A DNA stretch of 64,000 nt from Photobacterium sp. Ph5 (GTDB taxonomy: Bacteria; Pseudomonadota; Gammaproteobacteria; Enterobacterales; Vibrionaceae), in NCBI RefSeq assembly GCF_022129445.1, contig NZ_JADQAQ010000006.1, forward strand, positions 79,684-143,683. The letters run 5' to 3'. Below are positions 29,599-38,842 of the stretch, piece after piece. The notes beneath the pieces were generated by a model. That model made no database searches. It was not told the origin of the DNA and saw only the letters and a program-made list of their open reading frames with translations. Every line of letters begins with the position of its first letter. Position 1 is the first letter of the stretch. The position numbers and the translations under genes were made by a program.

Positions 29599-32059
29599 TT
29601 CACTTTCGATGAAAAAACGTCCGTTCTTTTTACGTTGGGCGTCGCGTGAAATCCGACAAGGTCAGTTATGGTTAGTTACCTTGGCATTGAGCTTAATTAT
29701 TGCCTGTGTGTTTGCATTATCGGCATTGGTAAGCCGAGTGGAAGGGATCATTGTTTCGCAAGGTCGCTCTGCGTTAGCGGCTGACATGGTGTTGCAATCC
29801 TCTCAAGCAGTCGATCTCAAGCACCTATCAACTAATAATGTGATCACCTCACTGCAAACCCGTTTCGGTACCATGGCATTTAGCGATAACGGTATGCAGT
29901 TAGTCAGTGTTAAAGCCGTAGATGCGAAATTTCCATTACGTGGCGATTTACGATTACAAGCGGCAGATAAGTCTGTGCAACATCATGTGAAGCCTGGTGA
30001 GTTGTGGTTATCAGAACGCTTATTTTCGCTGCTTGATGTCAAAGTAGGCGATACGCTAATGCTGGGGGATGGTGAGCTAACCATCAGTGGGCGAATCTTA
30101 GAAGATCCCGAGCTTTCGTTTAATCCATTTAGCCAAATGCCAGCCGTTCTAATTAATAACCAAGACATTGCAGCCATTGGTGGAATTCAAGAAGGCAGCA
30201 GGCTCAGTTATCGTTATTACTTCTCAGGTTCAGATTCAGCATTGGCTGATATTAGTAAACAGTTTTCGCTAACACCGAGCCAACGTTGGTTAACTGAAAA
30301 CGACGCAGGGCGCAGTGGTGATTTCATTGAACGAGCAAGGCAATACCTATCACTGACTTTAGTGTTAGTGGTACTCATGGCATCAGCAACCTTAGTGCTT
30401 ACATGTCAGCACTATGCGTCGACGCGGATCACGTCTGTTGCGATGATGAAGAGCCTTGGTGCAAGTCGTCGCTTTCTCTGGCGATGGTTATTACAACAAA
30501 TTGCGGTTGTGTTTTCGGTCGCGATTGGCGTGGGTTTACTGTTGGGTTTTTGGCTTGAATGGTTACTGCGCTACCCTTTGCAACAATTGCTGCCAGATCA
30601 ATTACCGAGCATTGGGTTTGCGCCGTTAGTGATCAGCTTACTGCTCGCTCTTTTCATTTCATTGCCAGCATTGGGTATTCCGCTTTCTCGTTTAGTGAAT
30701 GCTTCTGCTATGAATACGGTACAAGCAACCCAGACCCCGACGTCTAAATTCTCAGCTACATGGTTGTTGTTGATCTTCCCTGTCTTTGCAGCGATATGGT
30801 GGATTGGTAGCAATGTATTTGTTTGGCTCACTTTATTGGGCATGGTGGCACTGTTAGTGTTGTTGGCTTTAGTTGGCATCGCAGCGATCGCATTACTTAA
30901 GAAGATTAAGTTTGGCTCTGCTTATGCTTTGGCGTTAAGTCGCGTCAATCGTAGTAAAGCGAAAACCGCTACCCAATTAGCGGCATTGACGTGCTCGTTA
31001 ATGCTATTAGCCGTGATAGGTTTACTACGTAACGAGCTACTAGCGGATTGGAAAAATACCTTACCTGCTGACGCGCCAAACGTGTTTGCGATCAATATCT
31101 CGCCTGAGCAACAACAAGACTACCTCACATTTTTAGACGATAACCAATTAGCCCGTTCTGATGGTTATCCTGTGACCCGTGGAAGATTGGTAGCGGTTAA
31201 TGATCAACGCTTTTATTCTGCAGAAGATGAAAACCAAAGTGACGCACCTGCGGAGATTACTTCCGACAATAGCCCAGAACGCGATCCCGCATTAAGACGA
31301 GAACTTAACTTCACATGGGCGAAAACCTTACCGAGTCATAATGAGGTGATTACAGGTAAATGGGGGAGTAGCTCTGGTGTTTCGGTGGAATCTGGCATTG
31401 CGAAACGTTTAAACATTGCATTGGGTGACAAGCTGGCTTTTACCATTGGAGGGTTAGAATTTAACGCCACAGTAAACAGTATTCGTGATGTGGAATGGCG
31501 TAATATGAAGCCGAATTTCTATTTTATTTTCACTCCAGATGTATTGCAGTCGTTTCCTGCTACATGGTTAGTGAGTTTTAGAGTGAATGATCAGCAAAGC
31601 GATTTACTTAATACCTTAGCCAGTAATTACCCAACCGTGAGTGTGCTTGATTTACGTATGATGGCAACACGCATTCAAGGTTTGTTAACTCAGGTTAGCT
31701 GGTCACTCACAGTATTAGCTGGCTTAGGTGTTCTGAGTGGATTGCTGTTAATCATGACCTTATTACGCTTGAGTATTTCAGAGCGTCAAACCGAAATTCA
31801 GCTTTATCGCACACTTGGTGCAAGCCGAAAACGCATTGCCGCTACCTTGTGGTGTGAATACGGTATTATCGCGTTATTAGCTGGCATTATTGCGGCTGTT
31901 GGCGCTGAATTTGTTGTCGGCTTGCTGGTGGTGAAAGGTTTTGAACTGCCGTTTACCTTGCACCCATTAATGTGGATAGGCTTACCTGTGCTGGCGATTA
32001 GCTTGGTGTGTTTAGTGTCACGCTCGCAGATTAAGAAACTGCTTTTGTCAGGTATATAA
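29588..32059 (+). CDS. ybbP: YbbP, FtsX-like ABC permease
   Basis: Large inner-membrane permease partner of YbbA. It has 823 residues with the FtsX/MacB arrangement: membrane segments near the N-terminus (about 25-45), at 250-300 and onward, and at the C-terminus, with large periplasmic domains between. Motifs MMKSLGASRRFLW and LYRTLGASRKRI are the coupling helices that contact the ATPase. I prefer ATG 29588 because AGGG (29575-29578) is 9 bases away; ATG 29579 touches it. Confidence 0.92.
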   Translation: MQSDSLSMKKRPFFLRWASREIRQGQLWLVTLALSLIIACVFALSALVSRVEGIIVSQGRSALAADMVLQSSQAVDLKHLSTNNVITSLQTRFGTMAFSDNGMQLVSVKAVDAKFPLRGDLRLQAADKSVQHHVKPGELWLSERLFSLLDVKVGDTLMLGDGELTISGRILEDPELSFNPFSQMPAVLINNQDIAAIGGIQEGSRLSYRYYFSGSDSALADISKQFSLTPSQRWLTENDAGRSGDFIERARQYLSLTLVLVVLMASATLVLTCQHYASTRITSVAMMKSLGASRRFLWRWLLQQIAVVFSVAIGVGLLLGFWLEWLLRYPLQQLLPDQLPSIGFAPLVISLLLALFISLPALGIPLSRLVNASAMNTVQATQTPTSKFSATWLLLIFPVFAAIWWIGSNVFVWLTLLGMVALLVLLALVGIAAIALLKKIKFGSAYALALSRVNRSKAKTATQLAALTCSLMLLAVIGLLRNELLADWKNTLPADAPNVFAINISPEQQQDYLTFLDDNQLARSDGYPVTRGRLVAVNDQRFYSAEDENQSDAPAEITSDNSPERDPALRRELNFTWAKTLPSHNEVITGKWGSSSGVSVESGIAKRLNIALGDKLAFTIGGLEFNATVNSIRDVEWRNMKPNFYFIFTPDVLQSFPATWLVSFRVNDQQSDLLNTLASNYPTVSVLDLRMMATRIQGLLTQVSWSLTVLAGLGVLSGLLLIMTLLRLSISERQTEIQLYRTLGASRKRIAATLWCEYGIIALLAGIIAAVGAEFVVGLLVVKGFELPFTLHPLMWIGLPVLAISLVCLVSRSQIKKLLLSGI

Positions 32060-32065
32060 TGGTAG

Positions 32066-32095
32066 AATACTCTCTTCTAACTTATAGAGAGTATT
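32066..32095 (+). promoter_or_regulatory. Hairpin covering the ribosome binding site of the acyltransferase gene
   Basis: Perfect 10-bp stem AATACTCTCT/AGAGAGTATT with a ten-base loop ends 4 bases before the ATG at 32100. The only Shine-Dalgarno-like sequence (AGAGAG, 32086-32091) lies in the right arm and would be masked. It could equally be a terminator remnant of ybbP, but no T-run follows. Confidence 0.45.
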
Positions 32096-32099
32096 TAGA

Positions 32100-33137
32100 A
32101 TGGTAAAAAAGGAATTAAAGGGATTAACGGCCCTTCGATGTTATTCTGCATTTTATGTGGTGATTTTTCATCTTAATAGAAGAGTTCCAATAGATTTTGG
32201 TCATTATATAAATAAGTTTATTTCAAATGGAGCTGTTGGTATGAGTTTTTTCTTTATACTATCAGGTTTTGTTATGGCTTATAATTATAATAGTGATAAT
32301 TTAAAGAATTATTACATTAAACGTTTTTTGAGAATATATCCAGCATACTTTTTTATGGGGGTATTAACTTTACCTTTTTTATTTATAATGGGTTATGAAA
32401 ATAAGACTATACTAACATCCCTCTTGATATTTATTGTACCTATTCAGTCTTGGTTTTATCAATCTTTTGGTATTTGGAATTTTGGTGGGAGTTGGTCGAT
32501 TTCAACGGAATTATTTTTTTATATACTTTTCCCGACGATCTTAACTATGATAAAAGATAAGAATCTCATAGTTGTTTTAATATTGTCATATATACTATCC
32601 TCTCTCATAATACCATTATCTAAAGAACTTTCTGTGAATATAAACTCTGTTTTTTCTGTTTATTATGCGACGCCAATATATAGATTGCCGGAGTTTGTTA
32701 TTGGGGTTTCATTAGGTAAACTATATCTTTCTGGTATGAGGGTTGGAAAAGGTTTATTTTTGTTTTCTTTGTTTATTTTTATTTATACAATGACGAAAAA
32801 TAATGATTTTTATATGGGTAGTAATTATATTTTAATTCCTTCTATAATTGTAGTTATATTATATTTAGCTCATGTTGATATTGGGTTTGGTTTTTTTTCA
32901 AAAGTTGTTATATTTCTTGGTAAAATAAGTTTCTCATTTTATCTTATGCAGTTGCCATTATTAATGCTTGTTGATTATATAAATCCAGTTATCGAAAGTA
33001 ATTCTGAAAAGGTTATTTTTTGGTTTGTTTTTTTATTAGTAAATACATTCTTTTCTTTCCTTTCATATAAGTATATAGAGTCCAATAAAAGAATATCTGA
33101 ATATTTATTTGGTATTTATAAAAGATGCAAAAGCTAG
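32100..33137 (+). CDS. Acyltransferase family 3 membrane protein (OafA/Oac type)
   Basis: Integral membrane O-acyltransferase, a family that acetylates surface polysaccharides such as O-antigen. It has 345 residues with about ten hydrophobic segments. The N-terminal family motif LTALRCYSAFYVVIFHL carries the key Arg and His; FFILSGFVMAY and GGSWSISTELFFYILFP follow. The gene is far richer in A and T than its neighbours, with frequent ATA and TTA codons, which suggests acquisition from elsewhere. It sits alone after ybbP. The acceptor cannot be inferred. Confidence 0.88.
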   Translation: MVKKELKGLTALRCYSAFYVVIFHLNRRVPIDFGHYINKFISNGAVGMSFFFILSGFVMAYNYNSDNLKNYYIKRFLRIYPAYFFMGVLTLPFLFIMGYENKTILTSLLIFIVPIQSWFYQSFGIWNFGGSWSISTELFFYILFPTILTMIKDKNLIVVLILSYILSSLIIPLSKELSVNINSVFSVYYATPIYRLPEFVIGVSLGKLYLSGMRVGKGLFLFSLFIFIYTMTKNNDFYMGSNYILIPSIIVVILYLAHVDIGFGFFSKVVIFLGKISFSFYLMQLPLLMLVDYINPVIESNSEKVIFWFVFLLVNTFFSFLSYKYIESNKRISEYLFGIYKRCKS

Positions 33138-33440
33138 TTTTATAACCCTAATTTTTCGATAACAATATAATGATTATACACAAATGTGACATATAATATG
33201 ATTAAACTTCAGAGAATAATCGCTTTCGAAATTAGTGGCGTGATATCTTTGATCTGGCATTTCAGGTTTGAAGCTTGCAGGGTACTTTTGAGTTAGCAGG
33301 TATTGACAGTACAATGACAAAGAACCAGTAGTGGTACTTTTGCTAAGCAACACAATATGCTAGTTGTGACAATTGAAGATATTGTGGCTTATAGTCTTCA
33401 GTCGAAAAAAGTCTCAAGAACTTGAGATGGCTGTGTCAAA
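33138..33440. other. Unexplained sequence after the acyltransferase gene
   Basis: About 300 bases without a supported gene. Short frames occur (for example a 22-codon frame from 33358) but have no ribosome binding site. Composition becomes less AT-rich after about 33230, as if a remnant of an older gene were present. No family recognised. Confidence 0.3.
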
Positions 33441-33444
33441 GAAA

Positions 33445-33474
33445 AGGGGCTAAGAATAGCCCCTATTTTTATTT
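33445..33474. terminator. Terminator at the end of yfcH
   Basis: Perfect stem AGGGGCTA/TAGCCCCT with AGAA loop; T-rich tails on both strands (ATTTTTATTT on plus, TTTTCTTT on minus). It lies 3 bases beyond the yfcH stop. Confidence 0.85.
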
Positions 33475-33477
33475 CTC

Positions 33478-34380
33478 TCAATCACACAACGTTTGCTTTA
33501 GTGCTTGCTCAATACAAGGGAAGCTAAAGTTAAACCCTTCTTGCTGTAACTTATTCGGTAGCGCACGTTGGCTATCAAGCAATAGCTGTGCTGACTCTCC
33601 AAGCCCTAGTTTTAGAACCCAAGCAGGGGTAAATAAAATGTGTGGACGCTTTAGAGTTGCGGCTAAGGTTTGGCTAAACACTTTATTCGTCACCGGTGTT
33701 GGCGCTGTAAAGTTAAATGCACCATGGGCTTCTGGGTGATTAAGTAAGAACAGAATGCCTTTGATCATGTCTTGCATATGGATCCAAGGAAAGTATTGTT
33801 TACCATCACCAATTTTTCCGCCTAATCCTAGTTGATAAGGCAGTAACATGCGCGCCAATGCACCGCCTTGTTTGCCAAGTACGATACCTGTGCGAATCAA
33901 GCACACACGGGTTTGTTCTGATTTGGCTTCAAGAGCAATTTGCTCCCAGCGGTAACAGACGTTCTGGGCAAAGTCGTTATCGTTAATATCAAGCGGGGTG
34001 GATTCATCAATGGTTTTATCTTGGTTATCACCATAAATGCCCACCGCAGAACCGCTAATAAATGTATGCGGAGGGTTAGTGCTAGCATTGATTTTATCAA
34101 CTAATTGCTTGGTGATGTCCCAACGACTTTGGCAGATTTTCTCTTTTTGTTTGTCACTCCAACGCTTATTGATGATCGGCTCACCTGCAAGGTTGATAAC
34201 AGCATCAAATTGGTCGAAATTGTCGAAGCTATCTAGGTTATCAACGGCGTGGATATGATGACCTAGTTGATTGTAAGCACGAGTAGGGTTACGTGTAAGT
34301 ATGGTGACGTGATCATGATTGAAATGGGGAATAAGAGCTCGTCCGATAAAACCTGTTGCGCCTGTCATTAAAATATTCAT
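33478..34380 (-). CDS. yfcH: YfcH-like epimerase (TIGR01777, NAD-dependent epimerase family)
   Basis: Extended SDR-fold protein of unknown substrate. It has 300 residues. The N-terminus MNILMTGATGFIGRALI is the nucleotide-binding motif; NLAGEPIINKRW and SGSAVGIYGD are characteristic of the TIGR01777 group, as is the C-terminal DUF1731-like part (ALPNKLQQEGFNFSFP). Its neighbours yfcE and yfcA also occur close to yfcH in E. coli. Confidence 0.88.
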   Translation of the reverse strand: MNILMTGATGFIGRALIPHFNHDHVTILTRNPTRAYNQLGHHIHAVDNLDSFDNFDQFDAVINLAGEPIINKRWSDKQKEKICQSRWDITKQLVDKINASTNPPHTFISGSAVGIYGDNQDKTIDESTPLDINDNDFAQNVCYRWEQIALEAKSEQTRVCLIRTGIVLGKQGGALARMLLPYQLGLGGKIGDGKQYFPWIHMQDMIKGILFLLNHPEAHGAFNFTAPTPVTNKVFSQTLAATLKRPHILFTPAWVLKLGLGESAQLLLDSQRALPNKLQQEGFNFSFPCIEQALKQTLCD

Positions 34381-34648
34381 GTCGTTATTCCATTATCAGT
34401 CATCATCTAAGTTTTGATGTGTCGCTTATTTCTATTATATATCAGCATTCTATATCAGTTAAATTATCAGTATAACGAGTCAGTTAAAAACCATTTTATT
34501 AATATTGTGACGTGAGAGTATTATCTCTAATATTACGTCAGTATAAGCAATTGGTTGCATTTATGGTGAGATGTCAGTATCGCTAACATGGTAATTTGAT
34601 AAGACTGCGAGTAGACTTCGAGCGTGTATCTATGACTGGTTTTTGATA

Positions 34649-35194
34649 ATGAAACTCTTTTTTGCCTCTGATATTCATGGCTCTTTGGCTAGTGCTGAAA
34701 AGATGATTGCAGCGTTTGAACAAAGTGGTGCAGAGCACTTAATTCTATTGGGTGATATTTTAAATCATGGCCCGCGTAATCCATTGCCTGAAGGGTACGA
34801 TCCTATCAAGGTATCTGAGCTGTTAAATCGCTATGGTGATCGTATTACGGCGGTACGCGGTAACTGCGACAGTGAAGTAGACCAAATGCTGCTGGAGTTC
34901 CCCATTATGGCAGATTACAACCTTGTGTTATTGCTAACAGGTCAGCGCTTGTTTTTAACTCATGGTCACTTGTATAACGCCAATAAACATCCTCGTTTAC
35001 GTGCGGGTGATGTGATTGTATCGGGTCATACTCATATTCCTGTAGCAGAAGCAAAAGATGAGCTATTTGTGTTCAATCCAGGCTCTGTCGCGATTCCTCG
35101 TAATGGTTTACCTGCAAGTTATGGCTTATTAGATGGTAATCAGCTATCTGTGATCAGCTTTGACGGTGAAGTACTGGTTCACACCCAGATCTAA
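34649..35194 (+). CDS. yfcE: YfcE, metal-dependent phosphodiesterase
   Basis: Calcineurin-fold phosphodiesterase of the MJ0936/YfcE family, active on bis-pNPP in E. coli; the natural substrate is not certain. It has 181 residues. Metal ligands are visible: D-x-H in ASDIHGS, GD in LLGDILNHGPRN, GNCDSE, THGH and GHTH. ATG 34649 gives the family start MKLFFASDIHG; a TTG lies two codons upstream. The ribosome binding site is weak. Confidence 0.93.
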   Translation: MKLFFASDIHGSLASAEKMIAAFEQSGAEHLILLGDILNHGPRNPLPEGYDPIKVSELLNRYGDRITAVRGNCDSEVDQMLLEFPIMADYNLVLLLTGQRLFLTHGHLYNANKHPRLRAGDVIVSGHTHIPVAEAKDELFVFNPGSVAIPRNGLPASYGLLDGNQLSVISFDGEVLVHTQI

Positions 35195-35211
35195 TTTTTA
35201 ATTGATAAAAG

Positions 35212-35283
35212 TAACGCCCTGAATGCAGCTCTCTGGTTTTAAGCGCAAAGCCACTTAATAGAGAAAGCACATTCAGGGCGTTA
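35212..35283. terminator. Large nested hairpin between yfcE and the SelW-like gene
   Basis: TAACGCCCTGAATG (35212-35225) pairs perfectly with its complement at 35270-35283. Inside, GGTTTT pairs with AAAGCC and CTCTCT partly with AGAGA. It lies at the convergent ends of two genes and is probably a bidirectional terminator, although T-tails are short. Confidence 0.55.
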
Positions 35284-35309
35284 TTGTATTTAGGGCTAGG
35301 TATTATCGT

Positions 35310-35597
35310 TTATGACTTACTATGTCGATCTACGTGGCCTAAATCGCGCTCTGGGTCGATAACATCACGAATACGTTGCTTTAGTTGTTTCGCATCTGGA
35401 AAGCCACCATCGGCTTTACGTTCCCAAATAAGCTGACCATTACAGTGAACTTCAAAACGACCACCTGTGTCTGGATGAAGGCTAATGGTTTGGATTTCTT
35501 CACTGAAAGTATGTAGTAGCTCTTGGGTCATCCATGTAGAGCGTAGCATCCAATTACATTGACGACAGTAGTAGATATCAATGATCGCTTTATCCAT
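35310..35597 (-). CDS. SelT/SelW/SelH (Rdx) family protein
   Basis: Small thioredoxin-like redox protein related to selenoprotein W. It has 95 residues with the family CxxC at Cys11-Cys14 (YYCRQCNW), so Cys replaces the selenocysteine of animal members. GGRFEV and WERKADGGFPDAKQLKQRIRD are the other conserved parts. It lies 24 bases after yfcA and is probably cotranscribed. Its redox partner is unknown. Confidence 0.88.
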   Translation of the reverse strand: MDKAIIDIYYCRQCNWMLRSTWMTQELLHTFSEEIQTISLHPDTGGRFEVHCNGQLIWERKADGGFPDAKQLKQRIRDVIDPERDLGHVDRHSKS

Positions 35598-35621
35598 GAA
35601 ATACTCCTTAAATAGCGTGGA

Positions 35622-36386
35622 TTAGAAAGCTGAGTAAAGTAACTTAAAGCCAATAATGAAAGTCAGGGCTTCAAAGCAACGTTTGATGAGTTGATTACTT
35701 TTTTGATGAGCTAGGTGAGCGCCTAAATAACCACCGAGTAATGAACCGAGTAATAATATGGGGATCCAAGGCCAGTAAATCGGTGCGCCAGCTTGGTAAA
35801 TAGCGACAGCGCCAATACCATTCCAAAATAGCCCAACGCTTACTAAGGTTAGCGCTACCGCTTGTTTGTAGTTAAAACCAAACCAACGGATCAAAAATAG
35901 GGTAACAAATAGCCCTGTTCCTGCGGTAAGTGAGCCGTTTAATATCCCAATAATGGCTAAGCTTAATCCACCAATGATCATCCCTTTTATGTCGCGATGA
36001 ATAGCGTTTTCGTTTTGTCCGAGCTCTTTTTTCATCAGTGAATAAATACCAAGACCGAGTATTAAAAGACCGAGCGCAGCTTCAGCGATGTTTTCAGGAA
36101 AAGAGAGGATCAGGTTTGCGCCAATAATCACACCCATTGCGCCAGTAAGGATCACATAGAGTGTAAATTTCAACGACAGTGTGCCTTGACGTAAATGTTT
36201 AATAGCTGCACCAACGCCTAATGCCACACTTGCCACTTTGTGCGTTGCTAGGGCGATGCTAAAGGGTAAGCCGAGAAAGATAAGTAGAGGAAATTGAATT
36301 AAGCCTGCGCCACCACCGGAGAGTGATGCGAGGGTATTGGAGAGCAATGAGCCAATAAATAGCCCGAGAGAGTTGAGCAAATCCAT
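35622..36386 (-). CDS. yfcA: YfcA, TauE/SafE-family membrane transporter
   Basis: Predicted inner-membrane carrier of the sulfite/organosulfonate exporter family. It has 254 residues with about eight membrane segments in two repeats. The first repeat has SLSGGGAGLIQFPLLIFLG and the second ILNGSLTAGTGLFVTLFLIRW, the paired glycine-rich motifs of the family. Substrate not known for this member. Confidence 0.88.
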   Translation of the reverse strand: MDLLNSLGLFIGSLLSNTLASLSGGGAGLIQFPLLIFLGLPFSIALATHKVASVALGVGAAIKHLRQGTLSLKFTLYVILTGAMGVIIGANLILSFPENIAEAALGLLILGLGIYSLMKKELGQNENAIHRDIKGMIIGGLSLAIIGILNGSLTAGTGLFVTLFLIRWFGFNYKQAVALTLVSVGLFWNGIGAVAIYQAGAPIYWPWIPILLLGSLLGGYLGAHLAHQKSNQLIKRCFEALTFIIGFKLLYSAF

Positions 36387-36456
36387 GCTAACAGGTTGTC
36401 CTTAACCGTTAATGAGCTTGCCAGCATAAAGGGTTAAAACACCTTATTCCAGTAAT

Positions 36457-36513
36457 AAAAAACGCCCCAATACACATTTCAATAAAAATTGAAGACATGT
36501 ATTGGAGCGTTTT
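36457..36513 (-). terminator. Terminator of ackA-pta
   Basis: A 16-bp stem with one mismatch (ACGCCCCAATACA with TGTATTGGAGCGT) and a nested TTCAAT/ATTGAA hairpin in the loop; a T-run follows on the minus strand. It lies 28 bases after pta. Confidence 0.88.
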
Positions 36514-36540
36514 ATCTGTCGGTTAAATAAGCCTTAAAAC

Positions 36541-38688
36541 TTATTTAGCTGCAGCTTGCTCTGCCTGAATCGCAGTTAGTGCAACTGTGTAAACGATATC
36601 GTCTACTAGTGCGCCACGAGAAAGGTCGTTAACTGGCTTACGCATGCCCTGAAGCATTGGACCGATAGATACTAGATCTGCTGAACGCTGTACCGCTTTG
36701 TATGTTGTGTTACCCGTGTTTAGGTCTGGGAATACAAATACAGTTGCTTTACCAGCTACTGGAGAGTTAGGTGCTTTAGAAGCAGCTACGTTTTCCATGA
36801 TTGCAGCATCGTACTGAAGAGGACCATCGATCACTAGATCTGGACGCTTCTCTTGAGCAAGTTTTGTTGCTTCACGTACTTTATCTACGTCTGCGCCTTT
36901 ACCAGAAGTACCAGTAGAGTAAGAGATCATAGCTACACGTGGGTCGATACCAAATGCTTTTGCAGAATCTGCAGATTGGATAGCGATTTCAGCAAGTTGC
37001 TCAGCTGTTGGATCTGGGTTGATCGCACAGTCACCGTAAACCAATACTTGGTCTGGTAGTAGCATGAAGAATACAGAAGATACGATAGATGCATCTGGTG
37101 CAGTCTTGATGATTTGGAACGGAGGAACGATAGTGTTTGCTGTTGTGTGAACTGCACCAGACACTAGACCGTCAACTTCGTCGTTCTCAAGCATCATTGT
37201 GCCTAGGAATACTGAATCTTGTAGCTTCTCACGAGCAACAACATCAGTCATGCCTTTCGCGCCACGTAGCTCAACTAGACGAGCAACGTAGTTTTCACGA
37301 ACTTCATCAGAGTTGATGATAGTTACGCCAGCACCAAGAACAACGCCTTGTTGCTCAGCAACGCGACGGATTTCATCAGGGTTACCTAGAAGCACACATT
37401 CCGCGATACCGCGCTCAGCACAGATAGCCGCAGCTTTCACTGTACGTGGCTCGTCACCTTCAGGAAGAACAATACGCTTAGCCGCTTTACGAGCTAGCTC
37501 AGTTAGCTGGTAACGGAATGCTGGTGGGCTTAGGCGACGCTCACGGTTTGAACCTTCAGTTAGAGATTCAATCCAGTTGCCATCGATGTGGCTTGCCATG
37601 TACTCGTTAACTAGCTCTACACGCTCTTTATCGTCTGCAGGTACTTCTAGTGTGAAGCTCTGTAGATTTAGAGATGTCTGCCAAGTGTTACCTTGAGCAG
37701 TCATTACTGGTAGACCAGTTGCGAATGCGCGCTCACATAGATCCATAACAGGTTTTGGTAGGTCGTAACCACCTGTTAGAAGTAGTGCACCTAGCTCAAC
37801 GCCGTTCATTGCTGCAAGACATGCTGCAACAATTACGTCTGGACGGTCAGCTGACGTTACTAGTAGTGAACCTGGACGGAAGTGCTCAACCATATTAGGG
37901 ATAGAACGTGCACAGAAAGTGATGCTCTTAATACGACGAGTTTCGATGTCACCGGCATTGATAATTTCAGCATTTAGGTGCTGAGCAATATCAGTTGCAC
38001 GTGTAGCGATTAGCTCTGCGCTCCAAGGTGCACAACCTAGTACACGAATTGGGCTTGAGTTGAACACTTGCATGATTTCAACATTTGAAGGAACAGTACC
38101 TTCTGCATCGTCAAAGATCTCAGAAAGATCTGGACGTGTACGGCCTTCTGCATCAACTGGTGCGTTAAGTTTGTTAACGATAACGCCAGAGATTTGCTTG
38201 TTCTTGATACCACCGAAGTTAGAACATGCAACTTCGATACGCTCTTTAAGTTGAGCTGGGTTATCAGTACCTGGAGATACAACGAACACGATTTCAGCAT
38301 CTAGCGTTTTTGCAATTTCAAAGTTGATTTGGTTTGCAAAAGGGTGCTTACGAGTAGCAACTAGACCTTCGATTAGCGTTACGTCAGCATCTGCTGTTGC
38401 AGCTTTAAAGCGTGCAACAATGTCTTCTAGAAGAACGTCAGTTTTGTCGTTACGGATCAATTCTTCAGCACTTGCCATTGAGAATGACTCAGCGATTTGC
38501 ATATCGCTGTTAGCACTAATAATTGTTGTTGTTAGATCTGGCTGATCGCCACCTTTACGCGGTTGAGCGATAGGCTTAAAGAAAGAAACACGAACGCCTT
38601 TGCGTTCCATTGCACGAAGTACACCAAGGCTAACACTTGTTAGACCAACGCCAGCGCCAACTGGAACAAGCATAATAGTACGGGACAC
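36541..38688 (-). CDS. pta: Pta, phosphate acetyltransferase (long form)
   Basis: Converts acetyl-CoA and phosphate to acetyl phosphate and CoA. It has 715 residues: an N-terminal P-loop-like domain ([17 protein letters not shown]) resembling dethiobiotin synthetases, a central DRTGG domain (about 215-330), and the C-terminal catalytic PTA_PTB domain from about 390 ([45 protein letters not shown]). It follows ackA after a 154-base gap. Confidence 0.97.
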   Translation of the reverse strand: MSRTIMLVPVGAGVGLTSVSLGVLRAMERKGVRVSFFKPIAQPRKGGDQPDLTTTIISANSDMQIAESFSMASAEELIRNDKTDVLLEDIVARFKAATADADVTLIEGLVATRKHPFANQINFEIAKTLDAEIVFVVSPGTDNPAQLKERIEVACSNFGGIKNKQISGVIVNKLNAPVDAEGRTRPDLSEIFDDAEGTVPSNVEIMQVFNSSPIRVLGCAPWSAELIATRATDIAQHLNAEIINAGDIETRRIKSITFCARSIPNMVEHFRPGSLLVTSADRPDVIVAACLAAMNGVELGALLLTGGYDLPKPVMDLCERAFATGLPVMTAQGNTWQTSLNLQSFTLEVPADDKERVELVNEYMASHIDGNWIESLTEGSNRERRLSPPAFRYQLTELARKAAKRIVLPEGDEPRTVKAAAICAERGIAECVLLGNPDEIRRVAEQQGVVLGAGVTIINSDEVRENYVARLVELRGAKGMTDVVAREKLQDSVFLGTMMLENDEVDGLVSGAVHTTANTIVPPFQIIKTAPDASIVSSVFFMLLPDQVLVYGDCAINPDPTAEQLAEIAIQSADSAKAFGIDPRVAMISYSTGTSGKGADVDKVREATKLAQEKRPDLVIDGPLQYDAAIMENVAASKAPNSPVAGKATVFVFPDLNTGNTTYKAVQRSADLVSIGPMLQGMRKPVNDLSRGALVDDIVYTVALTAIQAEQAAAK

Positions 38689-38802
38689 TATGAATTCCTC
38701 AAACTATTGAATGATAAAGCACTGTTCAATAACAATTCATTTTAGTTATTAGAATAACTATAGAACAATACCACATGAGAACATGACGGAATGTCATGAA
38801 GA

Positions 38803-38827
38803 AACGGCTGACTTAAAGCCAGCCGTT
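38803..38827 (-). other. Hairpin between ackA and pta
   Basis: Perfect 8-bp stem AACGGCTG/CAGCCGTT with a nine-base loop, 16 bases after ackA, with only a short T-tail (TTTCTTC on the minus strand). It may attenuate pta relative to ackA. Confidence 0.5.
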
Positions 38828-38842
38828 GAGATAATCGTTAGA

